The notes below the pieces were generated by a model. That model was not told the DNA's origin. It saw nothing but the letters and a program-made list of their open reading frames with translations, and made no database searches. From NCBI GenBank assembly GCA_030581615.1, contig JAKTTT010000027.1, forward strand, positions 62,001 through 126,000: 64,000 nt of DNA, given 5' to 3'. This stretch comes from Alloascoidea africana. Lineage: Eukaryota > Ascomycota > Alloascoideomycetes > Alloascoideales > Alloascoideaceae. Positions within the stretch are counted from its first letter, which is position 1, and each line of letters begins with the position of its first letter. The translations under genes and the position numbers were made by a program. Below are positions 1-10,611 of this stretch, one piece after another.

Positions 1-899
1 CGTATTGACTTGATGGGGGCTTCTATTACATTGTAGCACGTGTCTACTATATCTTAGTGATACCAACATTAGCATTTGGAGGTTTTGCCATTTGTCAAAT
101 AAAAATAAAAATCTCTCGTTGTGTCGAGACAAAAAGGCCAAACCGTTAAAGTTGACAATCAGACCAGTCTTCCGTAGATTTTTACTGTCACTTTAAAAAG
201 TCGTTAATGCGTGTCTAAGACAAATTAAAAGAAAGACACCCCGAAAAAGATGAAATTCTAGATTTAATTACACCACAATGGGGATCAACTGCCCCAACTT
301 CAACAAAAAAACAGGGGCAAAAGAGCGAGCGATGTTCAGGTCCCGAATCCAAAATTCGAAATGTCTTACTGAGATCGACGGTCCTGGGGTTTTGGGTTTT
401 TCTTTTTTGGTTTGGGATCATACCGGAGCTTTACATTCCGGGAACACAAAGCAGAGTAGAAATTGGAAAGAAGGGCCGAAAACACCAAAATCGCGGAACA
501 GAGTCGCCAGTTCAACTGTATTAAAAGCAATTGTGGAACGAAGGGGGAAAAAGAAACCTAGTGCAAGGCCCCTTCTGTACTCTATGATGGTAACTCCTTT
601 TCGCGAGTTCCCAAGTCCCAGGATTCTGTACTCATTAGAAAATACGATATGCCCTTTTTATATTTCTGCAATTAGAAAGCTAGAAAAATTGTATTATCGG
701 CTTATCAAAAACTTTGGATCCTCAAAAGTTTTAATGGAAAAGAATAGGACAATTATCTTTTAGGCCCGCATTGAAAATACCCCTGTCCAAAATCATCACT
801 GACATCTACAATGCTGATATATACTTGTTGTTGTAAATTTCAGTACACAATGTGTACATCTCAGCTCAACTACTCATCATCTATTTACTAAAAACCAAA
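1..899. other. Left-edge non-coding stretch upstream of MED21
   Basis: I see no supportable gene here. A plus-strand open frame of about 160 codons (278-763) has no recognisable domain, an unusual composition and no start context. The final 100 bases are AT-rich and probably hold the MED21 promoter and leader. No tRNA-like B box was found by eye. Confidence 0.5.
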
Positions 900-1454
900 A
901 TGACTGATAGATTGACACAACTCCAGCTTTGCCTAGACCAGGTAGGTAAATTATTTAATCTGTTTATGAAAATATGCTTTATGAGTTTTGTTTGTTAACT
1001 TTTTTTTAATTCTTTCCAGCTTGTTGAACAATTCTGTGCAACACTCAACTACGTGGACAAGAATCATGATTTTGTGCCCGAACAAGGAGAACAAAAAATA
1101 ACAGATCCTCAAGGTAAGAACTTTTTAATCGTTTGTTTGTATCGGAAAGTTATCTAACCATGGTTTTTTTTAGCAACCGTCGCAAAGCCGGAGGAATTTG
1201 AATCAACAATAGATGAGTTGACCCAAGATATTATAACAAAATCTCAACAAATCTTGATGCTGATTATGTCATTACCTGGAGTTGGAGTCTCATCTGAACA
1301 ACAATTGGCAAAGATCGAAAGTTTGCATAAAGAGTTAATAGACGTGGAAAAAGAAAAAGAATTGGCCGTCCAGCGGAAAGACGAGCTGTTGATGTGGTGT
1401 AATGAGCTGATTCTTCAAGTCTCGAATGGAATAGCCGGTGCTCGATTACCCTAA
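900..1454 (+). CDS. MED21: Mediator complex subunit 21 (Srb7)
   Basis: Mediator middle-module subunit that bridges RNA polymerase II and activators in the nucleus. The gene has three exons: 900-941, 1020-1113 and 1174-1454, giving 138 aa (the S. cerevisiae protein is 140 aa). The first exon encodes MTDRLTQLQLCLDQ, and the second begins LVEQFCATLNYVDKNHDF, nearly identical to the invariant Srb7 N-terminus. The rest is a predicted long coiled-coil hairpin of the Med21/Med7 type (EEFESTIDELTQDI and an LPGVGVSSEQQLAKI stretch). Introns are 78 and 60 nt, with GTAGGT and GTAAGA donors, a CTAAC branch in the second and CAG/TAG acceptors. Reading phase is kept across both junctions. The start was chosen because the first 14 residues match the family exactly. 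Confidence 0.95.
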
Positions 1455-3138
1455 GACTTGTAACTTTGGAAGATACCTCTCGTTCTTTGCAGATTCAATT
1501 AGAAAGGCATATTTTTGTTAGACTTGGTTTACGATGAACAGTCTTGGTTCCTCCTGTTTACGATGTGTTTTTTTAGAAACCTATCATACACTGTAATGTG
1601 TATGCATCTTGCATTGACAAAAAGGGAGAAATTTGTTGTTCTGCAATGCTTTGGAACCATTTTTACGAATCTTGCGGTCTACTGGAGGTTGTATAATTGT
1701 CACAATGATGTTTGAGCATTTAAAAAAATATTTGCTTTTTCTTCAAGACACATAATATGACTCACGAATCTCATAGCAATTGAAAATTGGCTCGGTTTAT
1801 ATACAACTAAGCAAGGATTTATGATATGGAAGGGGAATAAAAATCAATTTTGTAAAGGAATAATAAGCCTCGTTTTGAAGCTTTCTTGCCAAAATAGAAA
1901 GTGAGGTTTGGGTGAAAGGTCAAGTGTCAATTGAGTGAAAAATTTCTTTGTCTGCACTAGAAGAAGACACAATAATACGTTCAATTGCTGGTGATAAATC
2001 ATAGAAATTGGGGCAATTGTACAAGGATGAAAAGATCCAACTGTTACTGGCGCTAGCACTACTACTGTTTGCGTGTACCTGCGCTATTTTATTTCTGTGG
2101 AAATGAGTAGCTCATAGTGTCAATGAAAAAACAATCTCTTTCTTTTTGAATATTTTTTTGATTGTTTTATTTACTCTCATGGCTTGACTCCTTTATGTGT
2201 TCTCTGTTGAGGTATACACACTTGTTGAATTTTTGTAATTGAACAAAGGCAATTGCATACTACATCAATACAACAAACCTCAAAAAGTGAAGAAGGTGGA
2301 TAATGCAAAAATGGTTCGATGGTTGTTGGCGTTTTACTTTTTCTTCTTGTTTTTTTTTTTTTTTTTGATCACGTCTGACAAATTCTAACTACATAGCCGC
2401 AGAGAAGAATGATTAGAAAACGGTTAATACATAACTTGTTTTAAATTATGAGAAAAATAGAAACCAGCCAAAATAACAGTTGATGGATTTGGGGACAATT
2501 GTGAGACTAGTTACTCAGGGTGTAGTAGGGAACTATTAAACACCAAAAATCAAAGCTATGAATCCTAGCTTTGTGGAACACTTGTGCAAATGTCTATTAT
2601 GAGCATAAACTTTTCTACGAAGACTGTTCATTGAAATTTTACTCAATTTTTGCTCATCCAATCCACATATTGCATGACAACCCGACTATTGTCCCTGATT
2701 TCCTTTGACATTTCTACTCTTTGATAAGGTTTAAGCTTTCACTTGTGCTGAACCAGAGTAGACTTGTAACTTTGAATATATCATTTAGCCGAAGTTACTG
2801 CAGAATGCAGATCAGGCACCTCTTTTATAAAGCATGTTTTCAACTCTCATATATTGACTAAAACTATGTAAGGGATTTGATTTTAGAAATTTTTAAAGGC
2901 ATATATAATTAAGGCTTAGTTAAAGCAATTAAAGATAAATCATAGGCATCATCAACTTCGTAATTAGAAAGTAGCTTTTTCATTCCAGCTTCTTTTTTTT
3001 TTTTTTTGTTTTTTTGTAAGTTGTTTACTTTCTTCATTTTTTTTTGACTCAACCCCCACTTCGATAAGAGGTATAAGCATAAAAGCTAACAGAAACAGTA
3101 AAAAAACATTTGTATGAATCATCAAATAATAATGGATG
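1455..3138. other. Non-coding stretch between MED21 and the F-box gene
   Basis: 1.7 kb, AT-rich, with long T runs near 2350-2366 and 2993-3007. Only short open frames without recognisable content are present. I see no tRNA, snoRNA or transposon signature. The MED21 and F-box genes converge here, so terminators for both are expected. Confidence 0.5.
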
Positions 3139-4449
3139 TTAGAACAACCAAAGCCCTCCACCAAGGCTGCTAAGCGTGTCGCCGAGGTCAATGACCTCAT
3201 CACTCTTAGTGTTCCAGTTTAGCTGACGGCTTATACTCACATTGCGAAGAGAGGGCAAGCGTCCCTCAAGCAAAGGGATCAAAATATCGTCAGGGTGCAA
3301 GTCACTGCTTCTCAGCATGATCATGCCACTGGCATCAATATAAAGAGTTTTCAAAGGGTGCGGGCAACTTGATTTTGACTTCGAAGGTATGTACATTTCG
3401 GACAACATGTCCTTTGTGAAGTAATCAACGCTGATGAACAAGTATCTCAGATGGGGGCATAATGCTAGAATGCTATCGAGGGAGTTTGAATGTAACTTCA
3501 ACAACGGGGATTTAATGGAGAGGTGGGTTAGTGAAGGTCCAAGTCTGTGGAGTAGAGACAGGAAAGTGTTTGCAGATAAAAACGGGCAATGTGCAATCTC
3601 CAAGTTTGTGATTGTCAGTGGGAACTTGGTACTCATCACAAAGTCGTCGGATAAACCACCAGCAAGACACAAATGGGAGAGGTTTGGAGGCCAGTCAAAG
3701 TTGTACTCAACACAAGACAATGAAGATCTCGGAAATGAAAGGCTGATCAAATCCTGCGAATTCTTGATCGCAAGGAATAACTGGTGCAAGTCAACGGTTT
3801 CCGATACCAAACTTAAATCCAATTTCCGGATTCTCTTACATTGACGAAGACTCACCAACGGAGAAAATCCGAAACTTCTTGGAGGTGCAATAAACTCCTC
3901 GAGTCTACAAGAGCAGCGACGGAGAAGTCTTGCGGTGGTCTTACCTGTATTTGTGACTTGGCTGAGATCCAACGATTGGACAAGCACCCCCAGATTCCTG
4001 TTCCTATTATGGCTGCTCAACGTTCTCATAAAAGCAGGAAAATTTTGAGAATTGAGCTCCGGCTTCTCGTACAACAAAGGCATTCCAATATGGTAAAAAA
4101 CCCTGTTGACAAGTAGGATGTTAGGATCAATTGGGGTAGGCAAGAAACTAAAGATTCGCTCAATGATTTCTGGTGGGAAATAGAGGCTTGACCCCTTGTT
4201 TCTGACCTCATCGTTCTTTGGAACGACAGGCGAAGATGCCATGTTATTAGTGACAGTTTGAATGAACTCTGAGGATGGTCGAAATTTGGATTGACCATCC
4301 TCACGTAATACACTCATCTTGTCGGAATCGTCTTCATCTTCATTGTTGTTTGTGGGGAGGACGGGTCCTTGTCCATACTTGTGCCTCCTGCATGGAGGCG
4401 TGAGCTTTCTCTGTCCGCGTTTATTAATGTTGAATAAATATAAGACCAA
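3139..4449 (-). CDS. F-box protein with C-terminal leucine-rich region
   Basis: Predicted 436-aa substrate adaptor of an SCF (Skp1-cullin-F-box) ubiquitin ligase. An F-box-like segment lies at about residues 89-131 (YFPPEIIERIFSFLP followed by an LLVNRVFYHIGMPLLYEKP block). After it come irregular leucine-rich repeats (for example KRIRKLDLS, HLCLAGG, LTHLSI, LRYLFIS) to the C-terminus. The N-terminal 45 residues are basic and then acidic (NNNEDEDDSDK) and look disordered; a second Met at residue 45 is a possible start. The closest family I can suggest is the fungal F-box proteins like S. cerevisiae YDR306C, but this is inference from architecture only. It is single-exon, convergent with MED21 and head-to-tail with the next minus-strand gene. 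Confidence 0.65.
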   Translation of the reverse strand: MVLYLFNINKRGQRKLTPPCRRHKYGQGPVLPTNNNEDEDDSDKMSVLREDGQSKFRPSSEFIQTVTNNMASSPVVPKNDEVRNKGSSLYFPPEIIERIFSFLPTPIDPNILLVNRVFYHIGMPLLYEKPELNSQNFPAFMRTLSSHNRNRNLGVLVQSLDLSQVTNTGKTTARLLRRCSCRLEEFIAPPRSFGFSPLVSLRQCKRIRKLDLSLVSETVDLHQLFLAIKNSQDLISLSFPRSSLSCVEYNFDWPPNLSHLCLAGGLSDDFVMSTKFPLTITNLEIAHCPFLSANTFLSLLHRLGPSLTHLSIKSPLLKLHSNSLDSILALCPHLRYLFISVDYFTKDMLSEMYIPSKSKSSCPHPLKTLYIDASGMIMLRSSDLHPDDILIPLLEGRLPSLRNVSISRQLNWNTKSDEVIDLGDTLSSLGGGLWLF

Positions 4450-4745
4450 CTAATGGGAAATGCACTAGTTGGGTTTTAGATCCTCAAGTTCCAAATGATC
4501 AGCCTGGCTGGAGAGGAGGGGAAGAAATAGGAGAGAGGGGGATATTCAGATGGAGGTTTTGTAACCTGGGGAAGCGTTTCTGAGGCGTTACCCTACGTCA
4601 TACGATGGCTCGTATCGCGTGCTGGTCATTGTTGATGAACCAAAACAAAATGCCCGATAACTCGAGGTTGGGAGGAATTTGGAAAAACATGTGCCTTGGT
4701 ACTAATCTTCTATTAACCGGTATTTAATGAAAATACAAAGGGGCT

Positions 4746-6149
4746 TTAATCTCTTTTATCCTTTAACAGCTCGTAGTGCTTTTGCTTCACCAGATCCCTT
4801 ATCGCCTCTATTGCGTGCTCTGGAATCATCCCCACACCAATCGCAAACACCTTTCTCACGAGCAGACTCGCTGCAAGCGATATAGGTCTGGTGATAGAAT
4901 ATGTAAGTGATACCACCAGCTTTATGGTCTTGAAAAGGGGGTTTTGAGAAAGCTGGTGAATAACTTCTTCTACTTCCGGTTTACACCCAATACGACCTAA
5001 TAAGGAGGCTATTTCAGCCTTAAAAGGATGTAAGAGGCTGTCATTGGAGAATAAATTTGACTCGCTGGACCTTCTCGAGTCTTTGGTATCTTTATATTTA
5101 GGAGAAGAAATGAACTGTGTTTCCTTCTCTGTTGACTTCCTGCGATCATGAGAGTTGGACTCGTATTCGAAAACGCTTCCCACAGATGAAATTGAAATCG
5201 AATGGGGTCGGCCGATCTTCCCTGGGAAACTAGTGCTTGGCTTTCTTGTGGCTGACTTTATGCTTTGTCTCTCATTCATTAAAGAAGCAAAACTTTCCAG
5301 ACGATTCTGGAAATCGCTTGATGTCTCTTCAGCATTGGCTTTCATCAAGTCTATACTCTTGTCTAGTTTCTTGGACATTTTAATAAGCGAATCATTGAGC
5401 TGGTTTGAATTCAACTGTCCCTGGTCAATTCTCTTGATCATTGAAGTGTATTTCTCCTCAACACTCTTTATTCTCTGATTTAAATTATCAATTTCTTCTT
5501 CTTGCTCTGCGTTGAGAAAGTCTGAAGTTGACTCTGCAAGTTGAGATCCATTTCCAATAGGTTCTGATATTCCTTTTGTTATCTGTGTGATAATTTTTCT
5601 TTCAAATCAAGCAATGTTAGTAATTTTGATGAAAAGTGGAAAACAGAGCGCAGTTCCTTACAGAGTCCCAATCCCAATGAAACTGAAAATGTTGATGTTC
5701 ATCAAGACGATACTTTTCTGGCTCTTTTGGATTACAACATTATCTCTGGCAACATTTATCAAGTATCCACAAAATAAAAGGAATGCAAAACAAGAGATTA
5801 AGGATTTTGCTTCTCGTCTTTTCATATCTGCAATTCGCTGTTCAACTAGCTTTTTTTCATCACTTTCTTCAGCTTGCCCTGCCACTTGGTTATTGACATC
5901 TTGATTACTTTTGTCGTCGCTTTCACTATACACTGCTTCCAGTTTTTTCCGATTGTATCTTTCTCTCTTGTACCAGTTCCAAGGTAGCTCTAGACAAAGT
6001 TTCATCACCCAGCCTGTCATTCCCAAGACAATCAGGTCTGCAATAATGTAGGTTAGCTCTTTTTGGTCTGATTTATTCTCGGGAAATAGAAGAGCTACCA
6101 GCGAAGGTGCCAGCGTCAATAGCAGATAGACATTGATCATTTTGATCAA
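4746..6149 (-). CDS. Unrecognised membrane protein with coiled coil (two exons)
   Basis: Two in-phase minus-strand frames, 6149-5662 and 5598-4746, join across a 63-nt intron to give 446 aa. The donor is GTAAGG, there is a perfect TACTAAC branch, and the acceptor is GAAAG. The better-looking CACACAG 16 nt further on would put a stop immediately after the junction. Visible features: an N-terminal hydrophobic segment (about residues 5-21), a second near 31-50 ending LELPWNWYKRE, a charged linker, a third near 115-132 and a fourth near 145-160. Then comes a coiled coil rich in E, K and N, a Ser-rich basic region, and a C-terminal amphipathic/hydrophobic stretch (SLTYSITRPISLAASLLV). This suggests an ER or other endomembrane protein. 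I do not recognise the family and assign no function. If the intron is wrong, these would be two separate short genes. Confidence 0.55.
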
Positions 6150-7511
6150 TTCGCCTGGGAATTCAAATGAGCACTTCTTTAGTTTTGTTGCTAGTACTGT
6201 ACTGGCGAAGCGGAGCGAACTCGTTTGACCTTTTTTGCTCCTTGCTTCTGCTTAATCCATATATTTATAGCTGACCTTTGTGATAAATTCCAGTCTCTAA
6301 AGTGCTATGCTGTATGCGACTCTTTCACTATTAAAGGTGTTGCACAAAGACCTTTATATGCTGCTCCACCTCTTTTATACCAAATGGTATTGTTCTTTGA
6401 TCGCGACAGATGTTTTTAGGCCAACAAAAAAGTTGAATTGGCTCCAAAAGTAGAATTATGAAGTCATTCAACTGTCAATCTTCAGAAGCGAGAGCGTAGC
6501 AATTTTGTTCTGCAAAGACTACAATATTTCAAGAACTGCATTTTTGTCATCATCAGTGAGTTTAGTATAGATTTATTAGTACTAATATTGTATTCTTGTC
6601 ATTGAGTAAAGTCATTGGCCTGGAATGAAAAGTGGCTTTTCAATCCAAACCAATTGTTGTCTCAACAGATACCCTTTTGAATTGTTTTTACACTTGCGAT
6701 TCAAATTACTCATAAGAGAGTACGTTTCTTTGTAAACGCCCTGAAAGTGCGAAATCGCCAATTGAAAAAAGATTTCTGTGAACCTTTCTAGCTTGTGACA
6801 CGAACACGTTCTTATCTCTACTGTAATGCTAGGGGGAGGCTTTAAATGTCTGAATCTGGTGTAATTCTGAATTTGTGCTTTCTATAGACCATTCGTTCGT
6901 TAATATCTGAAGCTCTAAATAGACAATTCATGTAGATGCTCGGGTTTTCATTCAGTATCCTAAGATGTGTCTTATCAAACAGACTTCCCACACAAAGGCG
7001 CAATAAACACTTCAACAATGAGAACCTAAATATGTTTGAACAATAAAAAAGTACATGTAATCGTAAACTCCGGAGATAAAAACAACAGTTTCTTGATCAT
7101 TTTGAGGTTCTATTGTAGGAGTGGGAGGCTTACGACCTTCTTTATTTGTTTAGGTAGCTAAAGGCACTACCACTAGTCAAGTACCAAATTCAATATGCTT
7201 AGAGCTATGCTCCTCAGCTTTTGTTTTGACTTTAGCAATTGTCAATTCTCTCTACATTCAGTGCTTTAGAGCATTTGAATATTATACTTGTTTGATTGAT
7301 GATTCTATAATAATTATTGAAAGTATTTTCCTTCTTTTTACTGCAACCTTGAATACCAAGTTTGATTTCTAGCTTGCCAAGAGTAACTTTTTGATTTCCA
7401 TCCAGATGAATGACAAATAAAAAAAGTGGAAACTGCTTCTTTACCATAAACTTGTATTTCAATTGTTTTCTTGGATCCTATAAACTCTGGCGCCCTTAAT
7501 TTCCTTATATC

Positions 7512-7870
7512 TGTCATGTTTCGGGCTGTAGGGGTCCATTTGGGATATTCTAATTGAGAAAGACCTGTCTTCCACCACTTCGCGTTGTTATTACCGCACC
7601 ATCAACCGGTTATCAACGGATTTAATGATTTTCATGACCATCTGTGGCCTTATTTACCCTACATTTATCTTGTCCGTGTATGTACCGGGCCATTTAGGCC
7701 CTCACAATCCTAAATAAGATGCTAATGTTAGCCTCGGATGGGTGATCTCCCCACTATCTAGTAGTAAAGCTTAGATATATCTATATAAGCAGCCCATCTG
7801 TTCCCCCTTATGGGGAGGAATCAACGATTCTAGTGTTGTTTGTAGCCTCTCGCCTTCTCGAACCCTTACA
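7512..7870 (+). mobile_element. Possible solo LTR (retrotransposon fossil)
   Basis: About 360 bp beginning TGTCATG and ending CTTACA. It contains a TATATAAGC promoter-like box at about 7780 and a pyrimidine-rich stretch after it, the general layout of a Ty-type long terminal repeat. No internal gag/pol coding sequence lies nearby, and I could not find a convincing flanking target duplication, so this would be an old solo LTR at most. The boundaries and the identification are tentative. Confidence 0.25.
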
Positions 7871-8241
7871 GCTAATAGGGTAATTAACAGGCCTAAAGTA
7901 CATAGAAAGAGCCAAACTAGTAGATATCAGAGTATTAGAGGCACAGAGACCACGCAAAGTGGTCCATGAGGAGACTTTTCCGATTTGATGGGCTTAGAAA
8001 TTCTACTGTTTATAAAAGGCTATAAAACGCATCTTCTACTACTTTGCACAAAGATTGCGCCCCCAATACTCAAGTATCCACAAGTTTGGTATTTTCTATG
8101 TAATTTAGGCCTATTAATTACCTTATTCCCATCTTACCTGGAATCTCAAACTTGGCGAGTGATTTCGAACCTCGGTTCAATCCTCCATAGTCAAACATGT
8201 TGAACTGTCCAACACTAGATTCCTATTTGGGACCAACACAC

Positions 8242-8264
8242 CACGTGATGCAATATCCGGGTAA
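8242..8264. promoter_or_regulatory. CACGTG box plus Reb1-like site in UTP15 promoter
   Basis: CACGTG (8242-8247, Cbf1-type E box) lies 11 nt from CGGGTAA (8258-8264, Reb1 consensus). Both are 80-105 nt upstream of the UTP15 ATG. In yeasts these general regulatory factors keep promoters free of nucleosomes. Binding here is inferred from the motif only. Confidence 0.45.
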
Positions 8265-8346
8265 GCATTGTACGACCCTGAAAATTTAAGAAAACTGCTG
8301 CTCATCTTACTGAAAATCTGAAAGTTCTCATTTCAGTGAATCCAAA

Positions 8347-9902
8347 ATGTCCTCTAATCTACCGAGGGTTCAGCCAATCCGAGAATCTACCTTACCTGCA
8401 CAGACTACTTCTGAGCAGAAATACTGGAGGGGCTTCATTGCATGTTTTTTTGGTGTAACCAACCTGAGAGAGTTTTCTACTAACCTTCCAGCCTTTAGAA
8501 TCCACTGATTGTTAAACAAAAATTTCCCATAAACCATATTCATTTCAATCCCAAGGCTCCTCATGATTTTGCAATCACCAGCGGAACACGGATAGAGCTG
8601 TTTTCATCGAAAACACGAGCGAGTGTCAATACAATTTCTAGATTTCAAGACACAGTCTATAGCGCAGAGTACAGCTGTGATGGTCAATTCTTAATTGCCG
8701 GTGATGCTAAGGGTAATGTAAAGCTATTCAAAACCGATACTTCTAGACAGCAGCTGTTTAATGTTCAGCCGAGTGAATACCCTACTCAAGTCACCTCATT
8801 CCATCCAACAAACAGGAAAATTTTTATGACTGGTTCAGATGATAGAGTTGCAAGACTATACGATATCTCATCAATATCAAAAGAGCCAATAAATACATTT
8901 ACCAATCATACCGACTATATCAGGACCGGGTCATTCATTCCAGAATCAAATCTTGTATGCACAGGATGTTACGATGGGATAGTAAGAATATTTGATCCTC
9001 GAGCAGGAAACACAAACACTGTAGCAGAGTTTGACCACGAAGCTTCAGTTTATAGTGTTTTACCACTTAATTCCACAACGCTAGTCTCAGCTGGTGGTGG
9101 TTCCTCAATCAAAGTCTGGGATATGGTAGCTGGCAAACTTGTGAGAGCAATGTCAAATTTTCAGAAAGACATCACTTGCCTAGCAAATGCTGGACCCAGA
9201 GGATTATTGGCAGGCTCACTGGATGGCCATATTAAAGTTTTTGATACTACTTCGACAAATTGGGATGTCAAGTTTGGGTGGAAATTTGGTGGCCCTGTTT
9301 TAAGCTGCGGAATTTCGCCCAATTACAAACATTTTATAGCGGGACTTTCCTCGGGTAATATATATATGAGGACGAGAAAAACAGAGCCCAAGGTGAAGCA
9401 AGGCGTCAAAAAGCCCAAATCTGAAAGCTTTGCGAGGATTATAAAAGGCTCTGAATATCATGGAGAAGAAGAACATCGGATAGTCAAAGACTATCGTCAA
9501 CAATCCAAAAAGCTGAAACCGTTCGAGCGTCATTTGAGAGACTTCAGGTGGTCGGATGCCCTTGATGCCGCTTTTATGCCTAGTTCTTCTATGGGCCTAA
9601 CACAAACTGTATTGGAAGAACTAAAGAAGAGAGGAAAAGTGAGAATAAGTCTATACGGACGAGATGAAACGTCCCTAGAGCCCCTGTTAAAATGGTGCGT
9701 AAAGGCTATCGAAGACACAAAGTGTGTAGTGACTGTGGCCGACTGGGTGAGCGTTGTAATTGATCTATATGGTGAATTGATTGACAAATCTCCAATACTG
9801 GAGGAGCTCATGTATACTTTGAGGAAGAAAACAGCAAAAGAGGTAGAGCGGGCAAAGGAAGCTCAGCGAATAGAGGGGATGCTACAGTTGTTGATAAATT
9901 GA
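8347..9902 (+). CDS. UTP15: U3 snoRNP / t-UTP protein Utp15
   Basis: Nucleolar WD40 protein of the t-UTP (UtpA) complex, needed for Pol I pre-rRNA transcription and 18S processing. It has two exons, 8347-8439 and 8499-9902, giving 498 aa (513 in S. cerevisiae). Exon 1 encodes an N-terminal tail ending EQKYWRGFI; exon 2 resumes NPLIVKQKFPINHIHFNP, aligning without gaps to the Utp15 stretch YWRQYTSAQLVKEH. WD repeats follow (GSDDRVARLYD, GCYDGIVRIFDPR, SLDGHIKVFD), then the Utp15 C-terminal domain with KRGKVRISLYGRDE and the terminal EAQRIEGMLQLL. The intron (8440-8498, 59 nt) starts with GCATGT rather than GT, has a TACTAAC branch, and ends TTTAG. No GT donor nearby keeps the frame. Confidence 0.95.
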
Positions 9903-10611
9903 GGACAGTAAGCTGTTTTGAAATCACTGTCTCTATAATCTTTGTAAACTATGCTGGAAATATTCATCGGTAGATAGCATCTCTGGACGTTTGGCTGAGT
10001 CTTTAAATTTGCGTGCTGCATAGGAAATCACTACCTAGTGAGATGGCAAATGTATAATACAGACGTAAAAAGTTTAGCAGAATTTAACACTCTACATTAC
10101 CTATTGCGAAGATTGAAGATTTCATCTAACATTATGCTTTTAATTAATGTACTGTCGAACAATGGAAGGAAATATTGAGTGTCGAATTCAGAACAAGAAC
10201 TACTTTTGAAGGAGAGATCAATATCAAAAGTCCATTGGGGTATGAAAAAGACCATCCTGTAGATCTGAAGTTTGGTTTTTTCATTCCTAAACATGTCCAG
10301 TAAGCATGGCTTGCCCAAGTAGTGAAAGTGTCCAAAGTTAATTCCAAAATGGAGAAAATGTTTGTGTTGTTAGAACATGATGGCTTCTCAATGACCCCAA
10401 GTTTCAAGACCAGCAGCTAAAAGCTACGATGAATCATTAATCTCAAATCTTCAATGTCAAGACTAATAATCAACAGTGACAGCTCTCTTTGTGCATCGGA
10501 AGGTTGGAGCAGGGTACGTTGGGATTAAACTTCACCCTCCATCAAGTGTAAGGTTGTTTCGAGAAAAAGGTCAACTTCCAGACTGGCGACCAGTCTTCAA
10601 GAACGGGGAAA
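9903..10611. other. Stretch between UTP15 and ATP25, possible small gene
   Basis: 700 bp without a clear gene. A plus-strand frame from 10148 to 10420 reads like protein, with balanced charged and hydrophobic residues, but has no ATG at its start and one TAA at 10301-10303. It is discussed as a finding. The region also has to hold the UTP15 terminator and the ATP25 promoter. Confidence 0.4.

Larger units (their letters stand above)
6150..8346. other. Gene-poor stretch upstream of UTP15
   Basis: 2.2 kb with no supportable coding gene on either strand; the few open frames (60-76 codons) have no recognisable content. The middle part (about 7512-7870) resembles a long terminal repeat and is listed separately. 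The right end holds the UTP15 promoter, with CACGTG at 8242-8247 and a Reb1-like CGGGTAA at 8258-8264. Confidence 0.5.

Noticed and set aside
278-763. 161-codon plus-strand open frame at the left edge
   Set aside because: No recognisable domain, odd composition, no start context, and partly mirrored by an open frame on the other strand; most likely chance.
8150-8195. tRNA-like GGTTCAATCC sequence before UTP15
   Set aside because: One base short of a B box, with no acceptor stem, D arm or A box at the right distance.
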